IMG/VR virus record: IMGVR_UViG_3300037340_000021
Location: 1-34,844 of that record
DNA length: 34,844 bases
Direction: 5' to 3' (one strand)
From: a virus
Below are positions 7,214-16,167 of the stretch, piece after piece. Every line of letters starts with the position of its first letter. The first letter of the stretch is position 1. The notes under the pieces are model-generated. The model did not search any database. It saw only the letters and a program-made list of their open reading frames with translations, and was not told the origin of the DNA. Made by a program: the position numbers and the translations under genes.

Positions 7214-7819
7214 ATGGCAACCGACACACTCAAAAGCCGCTCGATCACAAACCGCGACGGCAATCTTTCCGCCAGCCCGGTTGTGCTCGCCGATCAGTTC
7301 GACACGACCGGCTTCAACATCGCGGGCGTCATCAATCAGACGGCCGACTATTGCGCGCCGACCGCTTCCGGTCTCGCGTCTACGTCGAGCACGTACAAGC
7401 TCGTGCGGCTCCGCTCGAACTGCAAGATCAAGGAGATGTCGTATTTTGTCTCGACGGCTCTGGATACGGGCGGCTTGGCCGCTTCGTTGACTTGGGACAT
7501 CGGCGCCTATTACAGCGACAGCGCGACAGATGGCACCCAGGCGTCACTGCAGGGTGCCCTGATCTCGACTTCGTGCTTCTTTGCAGCGTCCGTTTCGCCA
7601 GCCGCAGGGTATAACAACCGGGTCGTTTCGTCCTTGATCCCGACAGCGGTGAGCGAGGACCAGATGTTGTGGGACTTCCTCGGTCTCACCCCTCCGGGCG
7701 CCGAAGATGCAATCTATGGTGATCCGGGCGGCTATATCGACGTGGTTGCGGCGGTTCATGCCGGCGCAGATGTGGCGGCTACCGGCAATCTCTGTGTGGT
7801 TGTCAATTTCGTCCCGTAA
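7214..7819 (+). CDS. Head decoration-like structural protein (putative)
   Basis: A 201-aa protein directly after the capsid gene, with GGAGAA seven bases before the ATG. It is rich in Ala, Ser, Thr and Gly with alternating beta-like segments (TYKLVRLRSNCKIKEMSYFV; GGYIDVVAAVHAGADVAATGNLCVVVNF) and no charged coiled coil, membrane segment or enzyme motif. This is the composition expected of a capsid cement, decoration or head-fibre protein. BPP-1-like phages have a cement protein in this slot, but I see no clear sequence match, so the role is inferred from place and composition. Confidence 0.65.
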   Translation: MATDTLKSRSITNRDGNLSASPVVLADQFDTTGFNIAGVINQTADYCAPTASGLASTSSTYKLVRLRSNCKIKEMSYFVSTALDTGGLAASLTWDIGAYYSDSATDGTQASLQGALISTSCFFAASVSPAAGYNNRVVSSLIPTAVSEDQMLWDFLGLTPPGAEDAIYGDPGGYIDVVAAVHAGADVAATGNLCVVVNFVP

Positions 7820-7854
7820 GCGTAGTCAGACTACGCTTATTGACGAAAAGTCAA
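7817..7854 (+). terminator. Two consecutive hairpins after the decoration gene
   Basis: An 11-bp inverted repeat with arms TAAGCGTAGTC (7817-7827) and GACTACGCTTA (7829-7839) starts on the stop codon itself. It is followed at once by TTGAC-GAAAA-GTCAA (7840-7854). There is no long T-run, so termination would be weak. They may tune how much message passes from the abundant head genes into the tail genes. Confidence 0.45.
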
Positions 7855-7868
7855 ACTAGGAGCCAGTC

Positions 7869-8096
7869 ATGGCGAACGTGTATATCAGTCTGAACCAGGG
7901 TCAGGCCGACATGGGTCCCGATGAAGTGACGGAAAGTTCTTCCAGCACTTCAGGAGCCGATGTCGAACTTCGTATCGCGGTTCCGGGCGCCGGCGGCGCC
8001 AATCTGTACCGCTCGGAGATCATCGACATTGTGGAGCGTCTGCTCGAATATATTGCAGACGGCCGCACCGCGACGCTCGCCGATCCGGTCACGTAA
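7869..8096 (+). CDS. Small structural protein of unknown function
   Basis: A 75-aa protein with AGGAG just upstream of its ATG. The N-terminal half is polar and Ser-rich (ESSSSTSGADVELRI), the C-terminal half is a probable helix (YRSEIIDIVERLLEYIAD). No recognised family. It lies between two proteins of similar beta-rich style and is separated from the next gene only by a short ribosome-site spacer, so a minor head or head-tail joining part is plausible. Confidence 0.7.
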   Translation: MANVYISLNQGQADMGPDEVTESSSSTSGADVELRIAVPGAGGANLYRSEIIDIVERLLEYIADGRTATLADPVT

Positions 8097-8107
8097 CGGA
8101 GGCAGTC

Positions 8108-8428
8108 GTGCAACACGAAGGCATTTCCTTTATCGGCAACGCCAACAACCCGGCGTCGTTCACGCTAACACTTGGTGGCCGCTATGCGGTTACGGTGGAA
8201 GCGACGTTTGGCGGCGGCACCGTTGAACTGCAGTGCCAAGGTCCTGGTGGGACTTTCGTTTCATTGAAGGCGCCATTCAATAACGCCGGCACGGAAGCGG
8301 ATTTGGTGATCGGTTCGTTTGCAGCGGCCGGTCAGAAGGTGCTCGACCTTGCACCGGGTACCTACAAGTTTGTCATCACGACAGCGACGGTTGTTTCAGC
8401 TTCGATTGCGCGCGCCCCGCTGTGCTGA
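8108..8428 (+). CDS. Small beta-rich structural protein
   Basis: A 106-aa protein started by GTG, with a strong CGGAGG (8097-8102) five bases upstream. It has a beta-sandwich-like pattern (ASFTLTLGGRYAVTVEATFG, VELQCQGPGGTFVSLK, LAPGTYKFVITTATVVSASIAR). The GTYKF turn is common in small phage decoration and Ig-like proteins. No enzyme motif, no signal peptide. It probably belongs to the head or head-tail interface, given capsid genes before and the tubular protein after. The family is not identified. Confidence 0.75.
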   Translation: MQHEGISFIGNANNPASFTLTLGGRYAVTVEATFGGGTVELQCQGPGGTFVSLKAPFNNAGTEADLVIGSFAAAGQKVLDLAPGTYKFVITTATVVSASIARAPLC

Positions 8429-8458
8429 TAGCATGGGGCCTCTAAAGGACCCTGTGCG

Positions 8459-9583
8459 ATGGCCGGCCAAGCTTTTCAGACCAACGTTGACATCTGCAAC
8501 CGCGCACTCCAACGCTGCGGCGCCCGGCGCATCACGACGTTCTCCGATCCCACGAAAAATGCGAAGGAAGTGTCGTTTTGCTACGACAAACTCCGTCGCG
8601 CAGAACTCCGTCGCAATCTCTGGCGCTTCTCGATCCGCCGCGTGATGCTGCGCCCGCTCGGAACTGCGTTGCAGGCATGGAACCCGCTGCTCACATACGC
8701 GAGCGGCGCCTATGTCAGCTACGGCACCCTGAATTATGTGTCGCTGCAGAATGCGAACACGAACCAGGAGCCAGATACGGCAGGAACCTATTGGGCGGTG
8801 TTCACCGGCAATACATCGCTTCTGGTGACGTTCTCGGCCTATGCTGGTGGCACCGCATACACACAGGGGCAGGTTGTGGCAGGTTCCGATGGGCGCCTGT
8901 ATCAACTCAATGTCGCGACGAGCACGGGCAACGACCCGACCGCGACGACCGGCTTTTGGGTTGAGTATTTCGGCAATATCACTGCGCCGCAGTACGACAG
9001 CACGCAAGGCTACGGCATCGGCGAACTCGTGTTCTACACGATCAACAACCACATCTATTCGTCGAACACCAATGGCAACACGAATGATCCGACTACGAGC
9101 AATTCCGGTTGGGTGCAGCAATCCTGCACGTCCGTTCCGATCGTGATCCCGTGGCCGGCCGGCACAGGCCCGAGCACGCAGCCCGAGACCAAGAACGTAT
9201 TCTATATGCCAAGCGGGTATATGCGCGTTGCCCCGCAGGCGCCGGACGCCGGCCGCACGTCGGTGCTCGGCTTCCCATCGAACATCCCGGCGACCGACTG
9301 GACATTCGAGGGCAATCTGCTCGTGTCGATCATGAGTGGAGCGATCATGTTCCGCTTCGCCGCGGACGTGATTGATGTGACGACGATGGACGATATGTTC
9401 TGCGAAGGCTTGGCCGCGCGCATCGCGTTGGAAGTGTGTGAGCCGCTGACACAGAGCGGTGCGAAGCTCAAGGACATCGCAAGCGAATACAAGCAGTTCA
9501 TGGGCGACGCGCGCAACGTCAATGGCATAGAGCAGGGATCGGTAGAGCCCCCGCTTGACGATTACATTCAATCTCGTTTTTGA
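8459..9583 (+). CDS. Tail tubular protein A (gp11-like adaptor) with carbohydrate-binding-like repeats
   Basis: A 374-aa protein whose ends resemble the T7 gp11 adaptor that joins portal to nozzle: ICNRALQRCGARRITTFSD (12-30) and the YDKLRRAELRRNLWRFSIRR helix (42-61) in front, and MFCEGLAARIALEVCEPLTQSG plus DIASEYKQFMGDAR behind. T7 gp11 is about 200 aa; the excess here is three tandem modules at about 73-115, 126-171 and 178-221, each with a W/Y-x-G-x-x-V-x-Y...Y pattern and an N-D-P/T turn like chitin-binding CBM5/12 modules. Adaptor function is well supported; the binding role of the modules is inference. AAGGA lies upstream of the ATG. Confidence 0.88.
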   Translation: MAGQAFQTNVDICNRALQRCGARRITTFSDPTKNAKEVSFCYDKLRRAELRRNLWRFSIRRVMLRPLGTALQAWNPLLTYASGAYVSYGTLNYVSLQNANTNQEPDTAGTYWAVFTGNTSLLVTFSAYAGGTAYTQGQVVAGSDGRLYQLNVATSTGNDPTATTGFWVEYFGNITAPQYDSTQGYGIGELVFYTINNHIYSSNTNGNTNDPTTSNSGWVQQSCTSVPIVIPWPAGTGPSTQPETKNVFYMPSGYMRVAPQAPDAGRTSVLGFPSNIPATDWTFEGNLLVSIMSGAIMFRFAADVIDVTTMDDMFCEGLAARIALEVCEPLTQSGAKLKDIASEYKQFMGDARNVNGIEQGSVEPPLDDYIQSRF

Positions 9584-9604
9584 CAGGAGTGACGTGCCAT
9601 TCCT

Positions 9605-12600
9605 ATGACCTCGTTCGTTCAATCGGATTTTCGCGCCGGTAAGTGGTCACCGAATGCGCAAGGGAAGATGCACGACCAACGCTACAAAGCCGCGATGGCC
9701 GTGTGTAATAATGGAATGCCGCTTTATAACGGTCCCTGGACGCGGCGCCCCGGTTTCCTGTGGGGTGGCAACACGCGCCAGGGGCGGCCCGCGCGCATTA
9801 TTGATTGCTACCTGCAAGCCAGTGAACCTTTCCAGCTTGAATTGACAGATGGCGTCCTGCGCGCACACGTCGGTAACGGGTTCGTGTTTGCGCCCGATGC
9901 AAACGTCACGGTCGAAAGCATCAGCACCGCGAAACCTGCGGTCGTGGCTGTGAATGGTACGATCCCGGCTGGATGGAACAACTACGATACGATCACGCTT
10001 GAGATGGTTGGTCCAAGCACGTCGCCGATCCTCGCGGGTCGCCAATATCAAATTCAAAGCATCAGCGGCAACACGTTCGCAATCTATGACAGCATCACTG
10101 GTCTCCCAATCGACGGCTCCATACAGGCATACACGGCGCCGACGTTTGGGGTCGATCGCATTTACAAAATTCTCGAACTGCCGACGCCGTGGGCTGAGAC
10201 GGTGATCCAGCAAGTACGCATGGTGCAGACGGATACTGTTGCGCTCATGATGCAGTCGAGTTTCCAACCGCAATCGCTTATTGTGCCCCCGTATGGCAAC
10301 TTCGCGATTGCACCGCAGGCGTTTCTCGATGGGCCGTATTTCAACATCAATACGACGAGCACAACTGCGACGCCAAATGCGTTGAGCGGCAGCGTGATAT
10401 TCACTTTCAATTCCACGGTTGGTATCAACAACAACTATGGCTTTCAGAACACGGATGTCGGCCGCGCATTCCGTTTTCAAAGTGGACCACCGGCGTGGGC
10501 GGGTGGTACCGAGTATGCCAATGGTGCTGTTGTCACCGGCTCTGACAACAATGTCTATCAGTCGGTTGTTGGCAACAACACCGGCAACGATCCGACAACG
10601 GATGATGGAACGCATTGGGTGCTCACTGGCACTACGATCATTTGGGTGTGGGGCTACATCACGGCAGTCAACAGCGATGTTTCGATCACAGTCGCGATCC
10701 AGCCGGCAGCAATTCCCAACCGCAGTGGCGCACAAATTCCCGGAGACGTACTTATCAGCGCGAGTGCCTCAACTTCCTGGCAGCTTGGGCTTTACAGCAG
10801 CACAAACGGTTGGCCCTCGGTCGGAACATACTACGAGGGTCGCTTATTGCTTGCAGGCCAAGTCATCACCAATCGTTTCGATGGTTCCTGTGCCGATGCG
10901 CCGTTCAACTTCGCGCCGAGTGCGCCGGATGGAACGGTCGGCGACGGCAACGCACTTGCAGAATATAGTAATGCGCCGAAGATCAATCAAATCTTGTGGA
11001 TGAAGCCGACGAGCCAGGGGGTTCTTTGCGGCAGCAGTAATGGCGAATGGAACATCACAGCGTCGTCGTTCGGTGATCCGTTGACGCCGACGAGTGTGCA
11101 GTTCCACCGTGTCTCGACTTACGGCTGCGCAAATATCGAACCGGAGCAGACGGAGTTGACAACGACGTTTGTGCAGCGCGAGCAGCAGCGGGTGTTGAAC
11201 TATGCAAACTATCCATATGGCGAAGCGGCGGGTTGGTTTGCCGACAACCTGTCAGAGAATGCAGACGATCTCTGTGCTCCGGGCGTTGCTGAAATTCGGT
11301 TTCAACAGGAGCCATCGCATTTTTTGTGGGCGCGCTGCAAAGATGGATCGCTGATCTCGACGACGTTCGAGCATGCAGCCTACGGCAAAGAGAGCTACAA
11401 CGGCTGGCACAACCACAACATTGGTGGTGGCCGAACGGTCACGTCGATTTCATGTGGTCCTTCAAGCGATGGCCTGAGCACGACGCTATACGTGGTCGCT
11501 TTCAACCTGACCAGTGGGTTCTATGAGTATCTGGAACTCGGGCACATATTCGATGCGTCGCAGCCGACATGGGCGCAGAACTTTACTGATGGTGTAGCGT
11601 CACCAGAACTCGCGCAAGACATCGGCACCGGGATCGAAATTTTCGGTTTGTACGAAATAATTGGGCAAACAGTGACGCTCAACATGGGTGGCCTCGATCT
11701 CGGTGACTTCGTTGTGCAAGGACCGGATGGTCACATCACGGTGCCGTTCACGAGCACATTTACACGCGCTTACTATCAGTCGTTTGGAAACCTGACGGAG
11801 GGCAACGTGCTCTCGCTGTCGATCTATCCGCCTGACGCGAACGTCTACAATCAGTCGGGTGTTGGCGCCTATGTCGGTCCGACCACGAACTTTTCCGGCA
11901 ATGGCGCCGATTTGGGGATTGTTTTGCCGGATCAAGAATACTTCATTGCCCTGACAACCAATGGACTTCGGCTGTTCAATCTTCGGACTTTAGCGGAGAT
12001 CAGCGACGCGAGCATGAACCAGATGTTCTATGGCGACGCGGATTGGTTCACTGGTTCAAACGTGTTCTGTTATCATCCGAACACAAACTGCATTTATGGA
12101 AGTGTTGGAACGGGTGGAAACCCCTCCAACTCGATGCCGATTGCCGGTGTCGATATGAAAACTCTCAAGACAGTCGGTTCTTTCGGAACGGTCACAACAC
12201 AACTGCCGCGCACGGATGGGCTTGGTTTCACGCAAGTGACGAACAGCATCATCCCCCTGGCAGTAGGACCGGCGAACTATATTGTTGCAGTTTGTCTGAC
12301 TAACTCTGGATCATCGAACACACTCGCGTTGCTCGAAGTGGATAATTTCTCCTACGGGGCGCAAGCAACTGTAAGCGATGCAGAGTTGTGGTTGGTTGAC
12401 ACAAAGAATATTGGGCAGAACTTGTTCTATGGTGTCGGCACAGCAAAATATGGATCACCTGCAACGACACCGTTTCATGTCTACAAGTTTGCGATCGGTC
12501 AGCAGTGGGAGCCGACGACTGGCGTCCCTGCGGTTGTGCCAGCGATTGTGTCAACAACGATCGCAACGATCACGCCCGCCAATGTCGACGCGACATGGAC

Positions 12601-13468
12601 AAATTTTAGTGCGGTCACGGGACCGGCATTTGATCCGACCGATGGCAACTTGCTCGTGTTTGTAAGCACGACAGACAGTGTGACGACGAAGAACTATTGG
12701 CTCAAGATCAACGCTACGACTGGTGCAATCGTTCTGCAACTCGGCACGTCCATAACTTGCCCCTTCACGGCGTTCAACATGGCGAACCTGCGGCTCGATG
12801 GCGGCCAGTTGCTCTATGCGACAAACAATACAATCTGGACCCTCTCGACACCGGGTCAGAGTTTGGCAAGCGCGAGTTTTCCCGGTATTACGGACGTGTT
12901 CACAAATCAGATGTACTGGCCGACCCGGCAGGCAATCATCGCGTCGGTTGAGACTGCGTACAACCCCGGCGCCGTCGTGCCACTCGGGGCCTATTCTATT
13001 GCGAACCCCGGAGGCTTCACCGGATGGGGCCTGCTCACTGCGCTCGCTCCTGCGGTCTCTGCGGATTGGCCGCCGCCAGATCAGTTCAATGCGCCGCTGT
13101 CGATTGGAGTGAACTACACGTCCACGGGTCAGTTGCTTCGGCCGGACTTCGGTCAGGATGCGGGGGCTGCAGCAGGTCCCGCATTCGGCAAGAAGCGCCG
13201 GCAGCACTGGTTTGCGTGCGCGGTTGTGAACGCGCAGAACTTCAACATCAGCACGGATATTACGTTCAGTGCGACGAACACTGACACCGTGCAGGTGATG
13301 GACGAGGAGGAGAACTTGATCGAGCAGCCCACCTTGTACACGGGAACTCTTTCCACTACGATGCCGGATGGGTACTCTTGGGACAGCCAGATCGCGTGGC
13401 AAATCACGCGCCCGCTTCCTTTGACGATCACGGCAATGAGCGGCTTCATCGACACAATGGACAAGTAA
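9605..13468 (+). CDS. Tail nozzle protein (gp12-like), enlarged
   Basis: A 1287-aa tail protein, far longer than T7 gp12 (about 794 aa). The N-terminus (FVQSDFRAGKWSPNAQGKMHDQRY) and GEWNITASSFG, with the later FLWARCKDGSLISTTFE and YNGWHNHNIGGG, are nozzle signatures. The end (LLRPDFGQDAGAAAGPAFGKKRRQHW) is typical too. A carbohydrate-binding-like module lies at about 296-343, and about 740-1120 is a beta-rich insert with propeller-like repeats. It forms the tail tube and may contact the cell surface. AGGAG (9585-9589) is 15 bases from ATG 9605, so an ATT start at 9599, or coupling through a four-codon GTG leader at 9594, is possible. Confidence 0.9.
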   Translation: MTSFVQSDFRAGKWSPNAQGKMHDQRYKAAMAVCNNGMPLYNGPWTRRPGFLWGGNTRQGRPARIIDCYLQASEPFQLELTDGVLRAHVGNGFVFAPDANVTVESISTAKPAVVAVNGTIPAGWNNYDTITLEMVGPSTSPILAGRQYQIQSISGNTFAIYDSITGLPIDGSIQAYTAPTFGVDRIYKILELPTPWAETVIQQVRMVQTDTVALMMQSSFQPQSLIVPPYGNFAIAPQAFLDGPYFNINTTSTTATPNALSGSVIFTFNSTVGINNNYGFQNTDVGRAFRFQSGPPAWAGGTEYANGAVVTGSDNNVYQSVVGNNTGNDPTTDDGTHWVLTGTTIIWVWGYITAVNSDVSITVAIQPAAIPNRSGAQIPGDVLISASASTSWQLGLYSSTNGWPSVGTYYEGRLLLAGQVITNRFDGSCADAPFNFAPSAPDGTVGDGNALAEYSNAPKINQILWMKPTSQGVLCGSSNGEWNITASSFGDPLTPTSVQFHRVSTYGCANIEPEQTELTTTFVQREQQRVLNYANYPYGEAAGWFADNLSENADDLCAPGVAEIRFQQEPSHFLWARCKDGSLISTTFEHAAYGKESYNGWHNHNIGGGRTVTSISCGPSSDGLSTTLYVVAFNLTSGFYEYLELGHIFDASQPTWAQNFTDGVASPELAQDIGTGIEIFGLYEIIGQTVTLNMGGLDLGDFVVQGPDGHITVPFTSTFTRAYYQSFGNLTEGNVLSLSIYPPDANVYNQSGVGAYVGPTTNFSGNGADLGIVLPDQEYFIALTTNGLRLFNLRTLAEISDASMNQMFYGDADWFTGSNVFCYHPNTNCIYGSVGTGGNPSNSMPIAGVDMKTLKTVGSFGTVTTQLPRTDGLGFTQVTNSIIPLAVGPANYIVAVCLTNSGSSNTLALLEVDNFSYGAQATVSDAELWLVDTKNIGQNLFYGVGTAKYGSPATTPFHVYKFAIGQQWEPTTGVPAVVPAIVSTTIATITPANVDATWTNFSAVTGPAFDPTDGNLLVFVSTTDSVTTKNYWLKINATTGAIVLQLGTSITCPFTAFNMANLRLDGGQLLYATNNTIWTLSTPGQSLASASFPGITDVFTNQMYWPTRQAIIASVETAYNPGAVVPLGAYSIANPGGFTGWGLLTALAPAVSADWPPPDQFNAPLSIGVNYTSTGQLLRPDFGQDAGAAAGPAFGKKRRQHWFACAVVNAQNFNISTDITFSATNTDTVQVMDEEENLIEQPTLYTGTLSTTMPDGYSWDSQIAWQITRPLPLTITAMSGFIDTMDK

Positions 13469-13469
13469 T

Positions 13470-13922
13470 ATGAGCTTCGCGGGCGCAGGTGCAGCAACAG
13501 GTGCAGTCGGTGATCTGTTCTCGGGCTTCATGGGCGCTATGGGCGACATGGCAGCATCGAAGGCATATGACCAAGCGGCAGCTTTCGCGAATGAGAACGC
13601 GGCCGTTGCGAAACGCAGCGGTGTTGTTCAAGAAGCGCAGTTGAACCGCAATATCTATCAAGTCGTCAGCGGGCAAGGATCGGCGGAAGCGGCGTCCGGC
13701 CTACAGGCAAATTCTGGTTCCGGCCAATATCTGCAGCGTGCGAGTTTGCAGCAAGGCGGCCTCGCGAAAGCGATCGTTGCAAACAACACGCAGCTTCAGG
13801 TACAGGGCTACGAGGCGGAAGCTGCAGCCGACATTGGTCAAGCAACACAGGCGCAGGACCAGGGCATCGCGTCAGCGGGCAGCGGCATACTTGGCGCCTT
13901 CGGAAGTATGATGGGAATATAA
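13470..13922 (+). CDS. Internal virion protein, gp14-like
   Basis: A 150-aa Ala/Gly/Gln-rich protein with an N-terminal glycine-rich hydrophobic part (AGAGAATGAVGDLFSGFMGAMGDMAA) and a long helical middle (KAYDQAAAFANENAAVAKRSGVVQEAQLNRNIYQVVSGQGSAEA cut by SG). This is the pattern of short-tailed phage gp14-like proteins that leave the virion first and form a pore in the outer membrane. It starts one base after the nozzle stop and is followed by gp15- and gp16-like genes. Assignment is by order and composition; no residue-level signature is known to me. Confidence 0.75.
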   Translation: MSFAGAGAATGAVGDLFSGFMGAMGDMAASKAYDQAAAFANENAAVAKRSGVVQEAQLNRNIYQVVSGQGSAEAASGLQANSGSGQYLQRASLQQGGLAKAIVANNTQLQVQGYEAEAAADIGQATQAQDQGIASAGSGILGAFGSMMGI

Positions 13923-13923
13923 G

Positions 13924-16167
13924 ATGCCAAAAATTCCTCAGTTTGAAGCGACCGAGAAACTGCAGCCGAACAACATGGCAGAAGAAGCCATGAACAAGGA
14001 GGCGTATCACGACGAACGCACGGCCGAAGCAATTCCACATTTGATCCAGCAGGGCTCCGAGAGCATTCAGCGCGGGTTCGCGCGCATGGATGACCAGCAG
14101 GCGCAGGCGCAGACTGCTGGTATGATGCAAGACATGGCGGACCTGACGGTCCAGTCGCATCAGCAATTGGACACGACGCTCAACACGGCCGATCCGTCCA
14201 GTGGCGTCGATCCGATGACCGGGTTCAACGAGAGCCTGCAGCAGAAGTTGCAGGAAGTGAAGGACAAATATCAGAACCCGAAAACGCAGGAAGTGTTCTC
14301 GCGGATGTCGGCGGAACTGCAGTCGAACATTCTCGATCGCGGCTACTCCCAATGGCAGGGCAACGTTCGCAGCTACACAGCACAAGCGCTCGACACGTCG
14401 GCACAGAAGTTCGCGAATGCCGCTGCACTCGACCCCGCATCCGTTGATGACACAGCGAAGCAATTTGGCAGTGCCGTCAGTGCAATGGCGTCGCAGCACG
14501 CCGGGATGTTCTCGGCTGATGATCGCAACAAACTGACGCGCTCTGGCATGGAGAGCATCTACAATTCGGCGGGGATGCAGATCACGCACGCCATCAACAG
14601 CAATCCGAACGCGAGCCTGTCGGACATAGCGCAAGCACGCGCTGTCTTGGCCGGCGACAACTTCAAGAACAACATGAGCCCGCAGGATTACAATCGCGTG
14701 CTCGATGACCTGGATAAAGCGACCACGACGCGGCAGGATGCTTTCTCGATCTATATCGACAAGTCGGCGCCGCAGCTATTGGATCAGGTTCGGCAGTTCG
14801 GCGACCCGGACGGCAAAGTTGGGAAGCTGCTGAGTTCAAGCGCGGTTCATACTCCTGAGCAACTCGCGTCGGCTGCAGTGCGAACTGACGACTACAACAC
14901 TGCGGTCCAAGAGCACAAGGTCGTGCAGACGATCGGCAACATGCCGAACGATCAGGTGCAGCAGTTTATTCAGGCACGCAAGGCAAACTGGCAGAGCGCG
15001 AAGGACCCGGCCGAAGCGACAGCGGCGCATGGTGCTTATGACATGGCAGTCAAGGTCGCGAAGCAGCGCGACGAGGAGTTTATGAAAGCTCCTGCGACGT
15101 ACATGCTCAACCATAATGATACAGTGGGCGCACTGTATGCGAAGTATCAGCAGCAGCCGACGCCGCAGAACTTCCAAATCTATGCGGCGTTCTCGGCCGG
15201 TCAACAGGAGAAGCTTTACCCCGGGGTCTCGCCGAACATCTTGACGGACGACATGAAGCAAGACATTGGCACCCGCATGGCATCTGTCGCGCAGGACCCG
15301 CAAGGTGCTCTCGCGGCGGGACAAATTTTGAGCGGCACGCAGAAACTTACTGGTCAATATTGGAACCAAGCGGCGCATGAACTCTACAAGGACCACATTG
15401 TCAGCCCCGCGCAGTTCGCATCGGCACAGTTGCTCGGGTCCCCGAAGTCGTGGTCGCTGGCGCAGGAGGGTTTCCGCGCCGCGTCGATCCCGAGCGACAC
15501 GCTCACGACGACCAGCGGCATCTCGAAGGAAGCATCCGACAAGGTTGCGGCCGATGCGCTGCGCCCGCTGCTGGCGACGTTCGCCGACACGGCAGACGGG
15601 CACGAGTTGGTTGCATCATATGTGGACTTCGCGTCGAACATCATGCGGGCGCGCGGCAAGGTTGATCCGACAACGGCGGCTGCGCTAGCACAGACTGCGG
15701 TGCTCGACCGTTTCACGATCAAGAACAATTTGCGCATACCGAATGAATTGGACGCGAACGATGTAGCGGATGGCGGCGACAATGTTCTTGCGAACATCGA
15801 CCAGCACAAACTCGTGTCCCCGCCGAGTTTCAGCGGCGCCGGCGAAGCGGTGCAGGGCGCATCCTACGCGGACGACATCAAGAACTTCGGCCACTGGTCC
15901 ACGAATGCGAAGGGCGACGGCATGACGCTGTATGACCAGTATGGTGCCCCGGTGTACGAGAACGTCAAAGGCGGCAAGGCCCCGGTGCAGGTTGAAATCC
16001 CATTTGCGACGGCAGCGAAACTCGGCAGTCGAATTCGCAGTCCATTGAACAATGCGGAACGCATCTTCACGAACCCGCGCTCAGTGCCCGGTTTGACTGG
16101 TGGCCCGAACAAAGAGGATCAAGCTTTCTCTGCCGAAGAACTGGCGGCTAACCCCGATGGCCGATAG
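13924..16167 (+). CDS. Internal virion protein, gp15-like
   Basis: A 747-aa, almost wholly helical and Gln/Ala/Asp-rich protein in the slot of T7 gp15 (747 aa there as well). Such proteins are ejected with the DNA and help build the periplasmic tunnel. It has no Cys, no membrane segment and no enzyme motif that I can see; the first 80 residues contain many Met/Gln/Glu, and the last 100 are less regular (FATAAKLGSRIRSPLNNAER). It starts two bases after the previous stop and overlaps the next gene by 11 bases. Function is inferred from size, composition and order. Confidence 0.78.
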   Translation: MPKIPQFEATEKLQPNNMAEEAMNKEAYHDERTAEAIPHLIQQGSESIQRGFARMDDQQAQAQTAGMMQDMADLTVQSHQQLDTTLNTADPSSGVDPMTGFNESLQQKLQEVKDKYQNPKTQEVFSRMSAELQSNILDRGYSQWQGNVRSYTAQALDTSAQKFANAAALDPASVDDTAKQFGSAVSAMASQHAGMFSADDRNKLTRSGMESIYNSAGMQITHAINSNPNASLSDIAQARAVLAGDNFKNNMSPQDYNRVLDDLDKATTTRQDAFSIYIDKSAPQLLDQVRQFGDPDGKVGKLLSSSAVHTPEQLASAAVRTDDYNTAVQEHKVVQTIGNMPNDQVQQFIQARKANWQSAKDPAEATAAHGAYDMAVKVAKQRDEEFMKAPATYMLNHNDTVGALYAKYQQQPTPQNFQIYAAFSAGQQEKLYPGVSPNILTDDMKQDIGTRMASVAQDPQGALAAGQILSGTQKLTGQYWNQAAHELYKDHIVSPAQFASAQLLGSPKSWSLAQEGFRAASIPSDTLTTTSGISKEASDKVAADALRPLLATFADTADGHELVASYVDFASNIMRARGKVDPTTAAALAQTAVLDRFTIKNNLRIPNELDANDVADGGDNVLANIDQHKLVSPPSFSGAGEAVQGASYADDIKNFGHWSTNAKGDGMTLYDQYGAPVYENVKGGKAPVQVEIPFATAAKLGSRIRSPLNNAERIFTNPRSVPGLTGGPNKEDQAFSAEELAANPDGR

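Noticed and set aside
9647-10735. 362-aa minus-strand protein
   Set aside because: It is a shadow of the nozzle gene with Arg/His-rich composition and no start signals.
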